Shown: positions 19,598 to 27,861 of the stretch, piece by piece
How the letters are laid out: every line of letters starts with the position of its first letter
Numbering within the stretch: position 1 is the first letter of the stretch
Assembly (NCBI RefSeq): GCF_009935845.1
Contig: NZ_QWEK01000013.1
Span: forward strand, 59,553 to 123,552
Reading direction: 5' to 3'
DNA from: Pseudoflavonifractor sp. 524-17
Lineage (GTDB): Bacteria > Bacillota > Clostridia > Oscillospirales > Oscillospiraceae
DNA: 64,000 bases
Notes under the pieces: generated by a model
What the model was told of the DNA's origin: nothing
The model's database searches: none
The model's input: only the letters and a program-made list of their open reading frames with translations
Program-made: the position numbers and the translations under genes

Positions 19598-21100
19598 TTG
19601 GACATGAAATGGTTTGACGAGATGGAGGCCCGCATCCCAAAGGGGGAGGTGCGCACCCGGTTCGCCCCTTCGCCCACAGGGTATATGCACGTGGGCAACC
19701 TGCGCACGGCGCTGTATACCTGGCTCATCGCCCGGCACAGCGGGGGAAAGTTTTTGCTGCGCATTGAGGACACGGACCAGGGCCGTCTGGTGGAGGACGC
19801 GGTGGATGTCATCTACAAGACCCTGCGCAGGTGCGGCCTGGACTGGGACGAGGGTCCCGACGTGGGCGGACCGGTGGGGCCCTATATCCAGACTGAGCGC
19901 CGGGATTTTTATGGAAAATATGCCCAGCTGCTGATAGAAAAAGGCTACGCCTACCGCTGCTTCTGCGATAAAGAGCGGTTGGAGTCCCTCCACGGGGCGG
20001 ATGGGCTGGGCGGCTACGACGGCCGCTGCCGCAATCTCTCCCAGGCGGAGATCGATGAAAAGCTGGCCCAGGGCGTGCCCTGCGTGATCCGCCAAAAGAT
20101 CCCGGCGGAGGGGAGCACTACCTTTGTGGACGGGGTATTTGGGGAGATCACCGTGGAGAACAGCACCCTGGATGACCAGGTGCTGATCAAATCCGACGGG
20201 CTGCCCACCTATAACTTTGCCAACGTCATCGACGACCATCTGATGGGCATCACCCATGTGGTGCGCGGCAGCGAGTACCTGTCCTCCACCCCCAAGTACA
20301 ACCTGCTCTACCAGGCCTTCGGCTGGGAGCTGCCGGCCTATCTCCACTGCTCTCCCGTCATGCGGGACGCCCATAACAAGATGTCCAAGCGGAAAGGGGA
20401 CCCCTCTTACGAGGATCTTCTGGCCATGGGCTTTTTGTCTGAGGCGGTGGTGAACTATGTCACCCTGCTGGGCTGGTCCCCCCGGGGGGCGTACAGCGAG
20501 CGGGAGTTCTTCACCCTGCCGGATCTGGCGGAGATCTTCGAGACTGGCGGTATCTCCAAATCCCCCGCCATCTTCGACCTGGAGAAGCTGAAGTACTTTA
20601 ACGCCAGCTATCTCCGCGCCCTGCCGGCGGAGGAGTTCTATCAGGGGGCCCTGCCCTATCTGAAAGAGGCGGTGAAGAATCCGGAGATTGATCTGTCCCT
20701 GGTGGCGCCTCTGGTTCAGCCCCGGTGCGAGACCTGGCTGGACATCGCCCCCCAGGTGGACTTCCTGGACGCCCTGCCCTCCTACGGCAACGAGCTTTAC
20801 TGCCATAAGAAGATGAAGACCAACGAGGGCAACTCGCTGGAGGCCCTGGAGCTGGTTCTGCCTGTGCTGGAGGGCATGGACCGCTGGGAGTACGGCGCCC
20901 TCCACGACGGCCTGCTGGATCTGGCCGCCAAGCACGGGCTGAAAAACGGCCGCATCCTCTGGCCGGTGCGTACCGCTCTGTCCGGCAAGGCGGTGACCCC
21001 CGGCGGCGCGGTGGAGCTGTGCCACATTTTGGGCAAGGAGGAGGCCCTGCGCCGGATTCAGGCGGGGATAGAGCAGCTGAGACAGGCGAAACAGGGATAA
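19598..21100 (+). CDS. gltX: glutamyl-tRNA synthetase
   Basis: Class I aminoacyl-tRNA synthetase charging tRNA-Glu. The HIGH-like motif is in RFAPSPTGYMHVGNLRTAL, the zinc or Cys region is near CFCDKERLE, and the KMSKS-like loop reads KMSKRKGD. 500 residues is typical. The start used is TTG 19598, ten bases after GGAGG; an ATG two codons on (19604) is the alternative. In many Clostridia this enzyme also charges tRNA-Gln for amidation by GatCAB, which the sequence alone cannot decide. It has its own promoter. Confidence 0.96.
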   Translation: MDMKWFDEMEARIPKGEVRTRFAPSPTGYMHVGNLRTALYTWLIARHSGGKFLLRIEDTDQGRLVEDAVDVIYKTLRRCGLDWDEGPDVGGPVGPYIQTERRDFYGKYAQLLIEKGYAYRCFCDKERLESLHGADGLGGYDGRCRNLSQAEIDEKLAQGVPCVIRQKIPAEGSTTFVDGVFGEITVENSTLDDQVLIKSDGLPTYNFANVIDDHLMGITHVVRGSEYLSSTPKYNLLYQAFGWELPAYLHCSPVMRDAHNKMSKRKGDPSYEDLLAMGFLSEAVVNYVTLLGWSPRGAYSEREFFTLPDLAEIFETGGISKSPAIFDLEKLKYFNASYLRALPAEEFYQGALPYLKEAVKNPEIDLSLVAPLVQPRCETWLDIAPQVDFLDALPSYGNELYCHKKMKTNEGNSLEALELVLPVLEGMDRWEYGALHDGLLDLAAKHGLKNGRILWPVRTALSGKAVTPGGAVELCHILGKEEALRRIQAGIEQLRQAKQG

Positions 21101-21123
21101 AAAAGAGCGCTGGGGGGATTTAT

Positions 21124-21522
21124 GTGAAGAACTTCAGGAATTATACGCCGGAAAAGTATAAGAGCGCCGGTTTTCAAGCGATCGAAGCGGGCGTTTATAA
21201 GACCAAGTCGCCTTATGATGACAAGGAAATTTACGTCACCTCTCTCTCTTTTGAGATGGAGCCGGAGTGCTTTGGGGAAGAGGACGCCTCCCCCAGAAAT
21301 CTGACCCAGATCCCCATTGAGGGCATTTTGGACGAGTTTTCCGTCTACGTCACCGACTTTTACGACGCTTTGAACGAGGCCAGCGAGGTGATTTGCTACC
21401 AGGAATTCGGCTCCTCTCATCTGTCCGATATCCAACGGCTGAGAACCCTGATTGGAAAGCGGTTTTACGCTGAACTGTGTGAGGAAGACGAAGACGAGGA
21501 GTATACCATGGTAATGGAATAA
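21124..21522 (+). CDS. conserved-looking hypothetical protein
   Basis: 132 residues, acidic, soluble, not recognised. The sequence opens KNFRNYTPEKYKSAGFQAI and ends in a run of Glu/Asp (CEEDEDEEYTMVME). There is no signal peptide or membrane helix. GTG 21124 is taken as start with a G-rich stretch upstream; the frame is open further up but overlaps gltX. Base use is less GC-biased than in gltX. It lies between gltX and a bidirectional terminator shared with sigE. Confidence 0.65.
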   Translation: MKNFRNYTPEKYKSAGFQAIEAGVYKTKSPYDDKEIYVTSLSFEMEPECFGEEDASPRNLTQIPIEGILDEFSVYVTDFYDALNEASEVICYQEFGSSHLSDIQRLRTLIGKRFYAELCEEDEDEEYTMVME

Positions 21523-21550
21523 AAAGCGGCGCCAGGAGCATTTTCAAATA

Positions 21551-21594
21551 AAACCCAGGCAAAGCGGCCAGCAGCCATTTTGCCTGGGTTTTTG
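21551..21594. terminator. bidirectional terminator between the hypothetical gene and sigE
   Basis: AAACCCAGGCAAA pairs exactly with TTTGCCTGGGTTT, with further T on the plus strand and A-rich sequence before the stem, so it can serve both converging genes. Confidence 0.85.
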
Positions 21595-21612
21595 GATAGG
21601 TTCAGACAGACG

Positions 21613-22335
21613 CTAGAGAAGACGCAGGATTTCCCGCTTGAGCCGGGAGATAATACGCTTTTCCAGGCGGGAGATGTAGGACTGGGAGATGCCGAGCCGG
21701 TCGGCCACCTCCTTTTGGGTCTGCTCCCGCCGGCCGTTGAGGCCGAAGCGCAGGGTAATAATCTCCTGCTCCCGGGGCTCCAGCTTCTGGATGGCCTGAA
21801 AGAGCAGCTGGCGATCCACGTCGTCCTCGATGGGCTTCATTACCAGATCGGTGTCGGTGCCCAGGATGTCGGACAGAAGGAGCTCGTTGCCGTCCCAGTC
21901 GGTGTTGAGGGGTTCGTCAAAGGAGACCTCGCCCTTCTGGTTGGCGATTTTGCGCAGGTGCATTAAAATCTCATTCTCAATACACCGGGAGGCGTAGGTG
22001 GCCAGCTTGATGTTCTTGGCGGGCTTGTAGGTGGACACCGCTTTGATCAGGCCGATGGTGCCGATGGAGATGAGATCCTCCAGCCCCACGCCGGTGTTCT
22101 CGAAGCGGCGGGCGATGTAGACCACCAGACGGAGGTTGTGCTCAATAAGATGCCCCTTGGCGTCCTCGTCCCCCTGGTTGAGCAGCTGGATGAGCCGCCC
22201 CTCCTCCTCCCGGGAGAGGGGGGCGGGGAGGGTGTCGCTGCCGCCGATGTACATAATCTTGCCTGGCAGGCACAGGCCCAGCCGGGCCATCAGGCGCTGA
22301 AGGGCGGCGTAGAGCCGCAGGCGGGATACGTGCAT
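21613..22335 (-). CDS. sigE: RNA polymerase sporulation sigma factor SigE
   Basis: Mother-cell sigma factor of early sporulation, made as pro-sigma-E and matured by SpoIIGA. Region 2 shows [20 protein letters not shown] and [14 protein letters not shown]; region 4 shows [15 protein letters not shown] and the helix-turn-helix [20 protein letters not shown]. The 240-residue length and the N-terminal pro-segment before region 2 fit SigE. The start is ATG 22335 with GGAAGGAG upstream. It is directly downstream of spoIIGA, the standard arrangement, and shows the organism belongs to a spore-forming lineage. Confidence 0.95.
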   Translation of the reverse strand: MHVSRLRLYAALQRLMARLGLCLPGKIMYIGGSDTLPAPLSREEEGRLIQLLNQGDEDAKGHLIEHNLRLVVYIARRFENTGVGLEDLISIGTIGLIKAVSTYKPAKNIKLATYASRCIENEILMHLRKIANQKGEVSFDEPLNTDWDGNELLLSDILGTDTDLVMKPIEDDVDRQLLFQAIQKLEPREQEIITLRFGLNGRREQTQKEVADRLGISQSYISRLEKRIISRLKREILRLL

Positions 22336-22395
22336 GAAAAAGCTCCTTCCTCCGGTTAACCGCCGGATTTTACCGATTTTTGAGCGCATGGACGA

Positions 22396-23229
22396 TTACG
22401 CGCCGATGAGCGCGCTGTATCCCCCGCCGTCAGAGACTGGCGTGGGGGAGAGGGCCACCAGAATGTCCCCGTAGGACTCCTGTCCGACCTGGACGCCGTC
22501 GCTGTGCATGGCCAGGAGGAAGCCGCAGTCTACCCCTACCGCCCGGTAGGGGAGCAGCCGGAAGCGGGTGGACAGGGGGCTGAGCGCCTCCAGCGCGGCC
22601 ACCGGGTCTCTCAGGTCCACCCGGGCGGCGGGCAGAAGGGCGCGCAGCTTCTCCCCCTCCGCCACCAGCACCGGCCGGCCGGTCACCGGGTCGGCCAGAG
22701 TGTTTCCCGTGTCCACCAGGGCGGTGAGCCGTACGGTGCGCCCCTGAAAGGAGACGGCGGCGGTGCGCAGCTCCCGAAAGCCGTGCCGGGCGGAGCGGCG
22801 GAAGACCAGCGTAAGCAGGGCGTAGCACCCGGCCGCGGACAGAAGGATGAGCCGCAGGTCCATTGCCGAGTAGAAGATGCCGTTTTTCAGCGCCAGTCCC
22901 CGCCCGCCCAGGAGGGTAATGGCGAAAATTCCGCCGCCGAAGGCCGCCGATACGCCCAAAAAAACCAGAGTAACCCGGAGAAGGTGGGAGCTGCGGTGGT
23001 AGGCGCACAGCAGCATCAGCACCCCGGCCCCCAGCTTGCACAGGGGGTGGAGGAGAAACTCCATGCCCGGGAGGAAGACGGCGGCGGCGTAGAGGGCGCC
23101 CAGCGCCGCCCCCAGACCCAGCCACCCCCGGCGCAGCGGCTCCCCCGCCAGCTTGCCCGCCGCCAGCAGCAGCAGATAGTTGACCGCCAGATTGAGCAGA
23201 AACAGGGCATCCAGATAGACGACGGTCAC
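22396..23229 (-). CDS. spoIIGA: sigma-E processing peptidase SpoIIGA
   Basis: Membrane aspartic protease that removes the pro-segment of SigE in the mother cell after a signal from the forespore (SpoIIR). The N-terminal half holds about five hydrophobic helices (from VVYLDALFLLNLAVNYLLLL onward, to about residue 140). The C-terminal half has the protease motif LVDTGNTLADPVTGRPV with the catalytic Asp. 277 residues. The start is GTG 23229 behind AAAGGAGG. Sixty bases separate it from sigE, so they form the spoIIG operon. Confidence 0.93.
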   Translation of the reverse strand: MTVVYLDALFLLNLAVNYLLLLAAGKLAGEPLRRGWLGLGAALGALYAAAVFLPGMEFLLHPLCKLGAGVLMLLCAYHRSSHLLRVTLVFLGVSAAFGGGIFAITLLGGRGLALKNGIFYSAMDLRLILLSAAGCYALLTLVFRRSARHGFRELRTAAVSFQGRTVRLTALVDTGNTLADPVTGRPVLVAEGEKLRALLPAARVDLRDPVAALEALSPLSTRFRLLPYRAVGVDCGFLLAMHSDGVQVGQESYGDILVALSPTPVSDGGGYSALIGA

Positions 23230-23298
23230 GGCGTTCCCTCCTTTCACCCTATCCGCAAGGGCCTCCTGGCCTGCCTGCGTCCCCGTGAGGGTAAGGCT

Positions 23299-23357
23299 AT
23301 TATAAGCCAGTCCGGCCACAAAAAAGGTCAGAACAGGGCAAGGCGGATTTTGTCAAA
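23299..23357 (-). promoter_or_regulatory. putative spoIIG promoter region with Spo0A box
   Basis: A minus-strand TATAAT lies at 23299-23304, about 70 bases before the spoIIGA start. Upstream, at 23349-23357, the plus strand reads TTTGTCAAA, matching the Spo0A recognition pattern TTTGTCRAA. No standard -35 lies 17 bases from the -10, as is also true of the known Spo0A-dependent spoIIG promoter of Bacillus, although its spacing differs. Confidence 0.5.
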
Positions 23358-23380
23358 TCAACCTCGCGTTCCACAGCGCA

Positions 23381-23419
23381 AAACACCGGCGTCCCGTTGA
23401 ACGGGACGCCGGTGTTTTT
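23381..23419. terminator. strong hairpin terminator
   Basis: ACACCGGCGTCCCGT pairs exactly with ACGGGACGCCGGTGT with a three-base loop and T-runs on either strand. It lies just after the minus-strand Ig-like gene stop. Confidence 0.88.
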
Positions 23420-23435
23420 ATGGAAAACGGATAAA

Positions 23436-24377
23436 TTAGAACTTGCAGCGGACGAGACAGGTGAGGGTCTGGCCGTCCACCGTGCAGGTGAGGGTAACGG
23501 CTTTGCCGTTGCTGTTGGCCACGGCAGTGACCACGCCGTCGCTGCTCACCGTAGCGATAGAGGTGTCGTCAATGCTCCAGGTGGGAGTGGAGGAGGTGCC
23601 GTTTACCCGCATCGTTACGGTCTGGCCCTGCTTCTCCATGGTGAAGTCAGTCTTGTTCAGGGAGAGGCTGCCGCTGGGGGCGGCGGTAGAGGGCGCGGTG
23701 GGAGTGACCGTGGCCCCGGCAGGGGCGTCAAAGTTGCATCGGACGATACAGGTTTGGGTAATATTGGTTCCCTTCAGGGTGGCGGTGATGGTGGCCCGGC
23801 TGACGCCGTTGGAGCGGCCCAAGGCGGTGATCCGTCCGTTGTCATCCACGCTGACAACTTCGGGGTTGCTGCTGGTCCACTCCAGATAGCCTACGCTCCC
23901 CGCGGGGGAGAAGGTTGCATTGATGGAGTGGGACTCCTGATAATTGGAGACGGTGAAGTCTGATTTATCCAGGGAGAAGCTGGCGGCGGTCTGGTCGGCG
24001 GGAACCCCGGGGGAGGGCTGGGCGCTGGGAGCCACAGAGGGCGTGGGCTGAGCCGTGGGGGTGGGCGCGGGGGTGGCGGAGGGCGGCGTGATGGGCTTGC
24101 CCTTGTCCACCATAGGCTTGATAATGGAGATGACGATGCACACCGCCGCCACAATCAGGGCCAGAGAGATCACCGTGCTGATGATCCGGACGGGAGAGGG
24201 GGTGGAGTAACCGCCGCCCCGGGTATTGCGCCGGGGCGGACGGCTGCCCCGGGCGGACGGCTGCTCCGGAGGACGGCCGTTGCAGAAGGGGCAGCGTTTA
24301 TAGGTAGCGGCGTAATCCTCGCCGCAGATGTCGCAGTGTATGGTTTTGTTCCTGGAGCCGGTGGGCGTCCGAGCCAT
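23436..24377 (-). CDS. zinc-ribbon membrane protein with external Ig-like (BIG2) domains
   Basis: 313 residues. An N-terminal double zinc knuckle, CDICGEDY and CPFCNG (residues 15-35), is followed by an Arg-rich stretch, one membrane helix (about 65-88, IISTVISLALIVAAVCIVIS), a Pro/Thr/Ala linker (about 95-125) and two Ig-like bacterial domains (about 133-220 and 235-313) with the BIG2 hallmarks WTSSNPEVVSVDDNGRITA and WSIDDTSIATVSSDGVVTA. The zinc knuckle should be inside and the Ig domains outside. Function unknown; the layout resembles the Ser/Thr kinase at 47638, which also carries a Pro/Thr linker and one BIG2 domain. Confidence 0.82.
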   Translation of the reverse strand: MARTPTGSRNKTIHCDICGEDYAATYKRCPFCNGRPPEQPSARGSRPPRRNTRGGGYSTPSPVRIISTVISLALIVAAVCIVISIIKPMVDKGKPITPPSATPAPTPTAQPTPSVAPSAQPSPGVPADQTAASFSLDKSDFTVSNYQESHSINATFSPAGSVGYLEWTSSNPEVVSVDDNGRITALGRSNGVSRATITATLKGTNITQTCIVRCNFDAPAGATVTPTAPSTAAPSGSLSLNKTDFTMEKQGQTVTMRVNGTSSTPTWSIDDTSIATVSSDGVVTAVANSNGKAVTLTCTVDGQTLTCLVRCKF

Positions 24378-24410
24378 AAAAATCCCTCCGATAAGACAAA
24401 GTTTAGCTTT

Positions 24411-24439
24411 ATTCTACCTAAAAATAAGACGACCGTCAA
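24411..24439 (-). promoter_or_regulatory. promoter of the zinc-ribbon/Ig-like gene
   Basis: Minus strand TTGACG (24434-24439) and TAGAAT (24411-24416) with a 17-base spacer, about 35 bases from the start codon. Confidence 0.7.
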
Positions 24440-24502
24440 CCGGTGGGGAGAAATTGTAAGCGAAATTTAAGCTGTTAACAGAAAAGGGACGGGCCGGAGT
24501 GT

Positions 24503-24530
24503 TTGACAACCACCACAAAAGCACTATAAT
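24503..24530 (+). promoter_or_regulatory. promoter of the 139-residue hypothetical gene
   Basis: TTGACA (24503-24508) and TATAAT (24525-24530) with a 16-base spacer, 65 bases upstream of the start codon. Confidence 0.75.
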
Positions 24531-24594
24531 ATAGAATAAGACAGCGGCATCGTTTCCCCGCCGCTACCGTCACGACAGCGAGGAGGTTACTGAT

Positions 24595-25014
24595 ATGAAG
24601 CTGGAACTGACGAACAAGCAATTCCGCCGTCTGCTGGACATGGCCTATATCGGAAACTGGGTTCTGAACTCCACCCGGGGGGAGGACCGGTTTCAGGACT
24701 ATGATGAGGTAGAAAGCCTGCTGTTCCGCCAAGCCCGGGAAGAGGGCATGGGCGTGCTGGCGGAGGATTGGAAGGACGAGGTGGTCCCCTCCCGGGCGTT
24801 TGTGGAGGGCGGCATCCATGAGGCCATCATCGAATATGAAAACAGCATTTTCTTCGACATCCTGGCCGAGGATCTGGCCCGCCGGGATATGGACGACGTG
24901 CCCATCGACGAGAGCAACTATGAGGAGCTCAACCGCCGGATTGACGCCTATATTGCGGAGTTTGACCAGCACGGCACCGACAATATCCTGGTAGACAGCG
25001 ACACCCTGCCGTAA
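24595..25014 (+). CDS. hypothetical acidic protein
   Basis: 139 residues, strongly acidic, mostly helical by composition, with no signal peptide, membrane helix or motif I know. It opens KLELTNKQFRRLLDMAYIGN. AGGAGG precedes the ATG at 24595 at good spacing and the gene has both a consensus promoter and its own terminator, so it is real and probably single-gene. Cytoplasmic location is inferred. Confidence 0.75.
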   Translation: MKLELTNKQFRRLLDMAYIGNWVLNSTRGEDRFQDYDEVESLLFRQAREEGMGVLAEDWKDEVVPSRAFVEGGIHEAIIEYENSIFFDILAEDLARRDMDDVPIDESNYEELNRRIDAYIAEFDQHGTDNILVDSDTLP

Positions 25015-25020
25015 CAACAG

Positions 25021-25068
25021 AAAATCCCCCGCCACGGCTTCGTCTGAACGCTGCGGCGGGGGATTTTT
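25021..25068. terminator. bidirectional terminator
   Basis: AAATCCCCCGCC pairs with GGCGGGGGATTT, flanked by A and T runs, between the converging hypothetical gene and the PHP gene. Confidence 0.88.
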
Positions 25069-25074
25069 TGCGCT

Positions 25075-25809
25075 TTAGTGCGGTATGCGCTCCCGGCGGC
25101 GGGCGATCATGGCCCGGAAAGCGCCAGGGTCGCGGTTGATCACCAGCTCCGGGGGGAAGCCCAGCTCGCGCAGCAGGGCGTGGGCGTAGGCGTGGCCGCC
25201 TACGGCGGAGGTGAAGTGGGCGTCGCTGCCCACGGTGACGCATACCCCCTCCCGCCTGCACAGGCGGAGCATTTCGGCGCAGTGGACGTGGGCGTCCAGC
25301 CGGAAGCTGCGGGGAGCCAGAGAGCTGTTGTTGACCTCCAGCAGGACCCCATGCTCCCCGGCGGCCCGGACCACGGCGGGATAGTCCAGGGGATAGCGGC
25401 CGTCGTCCGGGTGGCCAATAATAGCCACATAGGGGTTTTCCATGGCCCTAAGGACGGCGTTGGTATACCCGTCCGCGTCCCCATTGGGGGGGATGCACTT
25501 GGGATGGAGGCTGGCAATGGCCAGGTCCAGCTCCTTGAGGGCGGGCCCGTCCAGGTCCAGGGCGCCGCCGGTGTCCATCAGGTTGAGCTCCGCCCCCAGC
25601 ATGACGTCAATGCCGAAGAGGGTGCGGTCGATAACCCGCAGGTTCATAAAATAGTCCCGGCAGGTGGTGTGGGCCATGCCGGGGGCGTGGTCGGTGACGC
25701 ACAGCAGCTCCAGCCCGCGGTCCGCGGCGGCTTTGGCCATCTCCAGCACCGTGGAGTAGGCGTGGCCGCTGGCGACGGTGTGGGAGTGGCTGTCCAAACG
25801 AAATTTCAT
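25075..25809 (-). CDS. PHP-domain phosphoesterase (YcdX-like)
   Basis: Metal-dependent phosphoesterase of the PHP family, cytoplasmic, about 244 residues. The metal ligands are visible in order: DSHSHT near the N-terminus, TDHAPGM, GAELN, IASLHPK, IIGHPDDGR, and near the end GSDAHF. This order matches the YcdX/histidinol-phosphatase-like subgroup; the substrate is not known. The start is ATG 25809 with GAGGAA six bases upstream; the TTG two codons earlier is less likely. A promoter lies at 25843-25871. Confidence 0.87.
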   Translation of the reverse strand: MKFRLDSHSHTVASGHAYSTVLEMAKAAADRGLELLCVTDHAPGMAHTTCRDYFMNLRVIDRTLFGIDVMLGAELNLMDTGGALDLDGPALKELDLAIASLHPKCIPPNGDADGYTNAVLRAMENPYVAIIGHPDDGRYPLDYPAVVRAAGEHGVLLEVNNSSLAPRSFRLDAHVHCAEMLRLCRREGVCVTVGSDAHFTSAVGGHAYAHALLRELGFPPELVINRDPGAFRAMIARRRERIPH

Positions 25810-25842
25810 AGGCAATTCCTCGTTTCCAGGGATTTTCCCCCC

Positions 25843-25871
25843 ATTATATCCCCGAAAGAGGCAAAAAGCAA
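25843..25871 (-). promoter_or_regulatory. promoter of the PHP gene
   Basis: Minus strand TTGCTT (25866-25871) and TATAAT (25843-25848) with 17-base spacing. Confidence 0.65.
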
Positions 25872-25874
25872 GAT

Positions 25875-25915
25875 GCCAAAAGGGTAAGCGCCGGTGTGCG
25901 GCCCACCCTTTTGCC
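25875..25915 (-). terminator. hairpin after the secreted-protein gene
   Basis: CAAAAGGGT pairs with ACCCTTTTG around a 19-base loop immediately after the stop at 25916. The T-run is part of the stem, so termination strength is uncertain. Confidence 0.5.
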
Positions 25916-26677
25916 CTAATTGAATTTGTGTTCAGAAGCGCGGAGGCTCAGAGTGCCGGTGGGGATAGTCCCATAGGGGCAGTCCATGCAGATGATGAAA
26001 TCCTTGTTGTCTGCGTTCTCCGCCACCGGGGTCGCGCCCCACTGGCCGGATTTGATGGTGTTGGTGCTGCGGAGGACCTTCTCGCCGTTCACGACTTCGT
26101 AGATCCGCAAGCGGATATCGTATTTTCCCGTATTGTGCAGGGCGGCGCGGTAGAAGGAACGGCTGCCGGTGAAAAGCGGAAGCTCGAAGTCAGCAGGCAC
26201 ATCGCGGTTGTAGTAGATATACTTGCTGGCTTCTGCGTCCGCCGTGGGGAAGGTCTGGATGCTGATGGTGCCTATGGGGTCGTTCCCCCAGATACAGTTC
26301 ATGGAAACGTGAAAGCGCTTGTTGGCGGCGCCGGCCTTGATTCCGGTGCCGCCGGATTTACCGGCGTCTACTGTTGTGGAATACCACAGTTTAGATTCCC
26401 CGGTTTCCAATTCTTCATAGATAGTTAACTGGATGTCATACTTTCCGGTGTTGTTCACTGTGACCTGGAAAAAAGGAGAATTACCTATGGAAAATTCATA
26501 GCGTTCGCCCCGAACAATGGACTCGTTATTATAGATATGCTCCCCGATTGCGGGGATGTTTACCATGAGGGCGGCAGGCTGGGCGGGCGCGGAGGACGCG
26601 AAGGAGGGAACGGCTGCGGCGGAGAGGACGCAGGCGGCACAGAGGACGCCGCCCAGAACCTTTTTGTACCTGTTCAT
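25916..26677 (-). CDS. secreted protein with two copies of a small beta-type repeat
   Basis: 253 residues with a signal peptide (VLGGVLCAACVLSAAAVPSFA, cleavage after about residue 27) and no anchor. The mature part is two similar modules of about 90 residues. Each carries F..VTVNNTGKYDIQLTIYE or Y.AALHNTGKYDIRLRIYE, then a G..GGT or G.WGAT turn, then a short strand ending IGT or TGTLSL. The same module occurs once in the next gene upstream (26713-27135) and weakly in 27331-27792. Function unknown. RBS AAAGGAG is seen before ATG 26677. Probably co-transcribed with the gene before it (35-base gap). Confidence 0.8.
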   Translation of the reverse strand: MNRYKKVLGGVLCAACVLSAAAVPSFASSAPAQPAALMVNIPAIGEHIYNNESIVRGERYEFSIGNSPFFQVTVNNTGKYDIQLTIYEELETGESKLWYSTTVDAGKSGGTGIKAGAANKRFHVSMNCIWGNDPIGTISIQTFPTADAEASKYIYYNRDVPADFELPLFTGSRSFYRAALHNTGKYDIRLRIYEVVNGEKVLRSTNTIKSGQWGATPVAENADNKDFIICMDCPYGTIPTGTLSLRASEHKFN

Positions 26678-26712
26678 AACAATACTCCTTTCGAGATGGC
26701 CAACCGCTCCCT

Positions 26713-27135
26713 TTACAGGAAGTCTATGTCGGCTATACGGACATTTAAAAAACCCTCCGGCTCATAGGTTTCATCATCGCAGGAAAAGCGGATTACGAAG
26801 CTTTTTCCGGCGGCGTTTTCCTCCACACCGGTGCCGCCCCACTTTCCAGCGGGGATTTTGTAGTCGTTGTACAGGATCTCCATCCCGTCCTTCACCTCGT
26901 AGAGGGACATGGTGATCTCCTGGTCGCCGGTGTTGTGCAGGGCCACACGGAAGAAGGCGTAGCCGTCCCGCATATGGAAGGGATAGGTTCCCACCTCATG
27001 GTCCTCGATTATGGAGCCGGGGTGAAGGCTGTAGTCCTTGTAGACCCTGGCGCTGTCGGCGGAGGCGGGGATTGCCATGGAACAGAGCAGGCCGGCAGCG
27101 CACAGGACGCCGGCGGCTTTTCGATAGACTTTCAT
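26713..27135 (-). CDS. secreted single-module protein, paralogue of the neighbour
   Basis: 140 residues with signal peptide (AAGVLCAAGLLCSMAIPASA). One module related to those in 25916-26677: FFRVALHNTGDQEITMSLYE, then AGKWGGTGVEEN and a C-terminal RFSCDD...GFLNVRIAD. The start is ATG 27135, behind AAAGGTG; an in-frame ATG three codons earlier is an alternative. Function unknown; secreted and perhaps wall-associated. First gene of a likely two-gene unit. Confidence 0.8.
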   Translation of the reverse strand: MKVYRKAAGVLCAAGLLCSMAIPASADSARVYKDYSLHPGSIIEDHEVGTYPFHMRDGYAFFRVALHNTGDQEITMSLYEVKDGMEILYNDYKIPAGKWGGTGVEENAAGKSFVIRFSCDDETYEPEGFLNVRIADIDFL

Positions 27136-27252
27136 CTGAATCACCTTTCTTTTTTAATTTCGTGCAGTTACAGTTATTAGCATACGACATTTGTATCTGG
27201 AATTAGACCTCTATTTTATGTGAATAATTTTATAGGTTTATCCTATGGTTGA

Positions 27253-27286
27253 CTAGGCTCCATTCTCTCCCGAGAATGGAGCCTAG
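27253..27286. repeat. perfect 15-bp inverted repeat
   Basis: CTAGGCTCCATTCTC and GAGAATGGAGCCTAG separated by four bases, between two minus-strand secreted-protein genes. There is no T-run; it may be an atypical terminator for the 27331-27792 gene or an RNA processing site. Confidence 0.6.
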
Positions 27287-27330
27287 CAGGGATGAGGGAT
27301 GGATTAGAACATATTTCTAGGAGGTGCTGC

Positions 27331-27792
27331 TTAATTGTTGATCTTTTCAAAGCTGGTGCCCAGCTTGTAGTACAGATAGCCGTTCAACTCCACACTGCCG
27401 TCAGCGGAATGGACAGTGAGAAGGTAGTCCCCGCTCTCCAAAGGGACCTCTGCGTAGAAGGACTGGGCGGTATGGGCCGGGACCTTCTGGGAGCAGTAGG
27501 CCTCTTTCTCGCGGGTGGCGATGATGAAATAGAGATCCTCTTCCCCGTCATTGGCAATGGCTACCTTCCAGTAGTTATAGGTATCGCCAATGGGGAACTC
27601 TATCAGCTTCTGGTTTCCGCCTGCCAGCGTTACCTGTGTGCTGGGCGTTACGCCTGTGAATTCCGCAGGTGCAGGAGACGGGTGCGCTGCCGGAGCCGCT
27701 GTACCCTCAGATGCCAGCGTGCCGCCGCCAAGACAGGCCAATACCCCCAGCGTCAGGAGCCCTGCGGTCATTCCGCTTCTGCTGAAATACAT
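27331..27792 (-). CDS. small secreted protein, distant member of the local family
   Basis: 153 residues with a signal peptide (GLLTLGVLACLGGGTLA). A Pro/Ala-rich linker (about residues 30-45) leads to a module with YWKVAIANDGEEDLYFIIA and a C-terminal GSVELNGYLYYKLG, which follows the same strand pattern as the modules in 25916-27135 but lacks the GGT turn. Function unknown. It is transcribed away from padR from a strong promoter (27875-27902) over which an inverted repeat is placed, so PadR control is a reasonable guess. Confidence 0.78.
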   Translation of the reverse strand: MYFSRSGMTAGLLTLGVLACLGGGTLASEGTAAPAAHPSPAPAEFTGVTPSTQVTLAGGNQKLIEFPIGDTYNYWKVAIANDGEEDLYFIIATREKEAYCSQKVPAHTAQSFYAEVPLESGDYLLTVHSADGSVELNGYLYYKLGTSFEKINN

Positions 27793-27861
27793 GGTTTCCT
27801 CCTTTCAGATTGTGATTTGCACATCGTAGCGCTGCGATTCACCGGGGAGTGCTCTGCTGTG

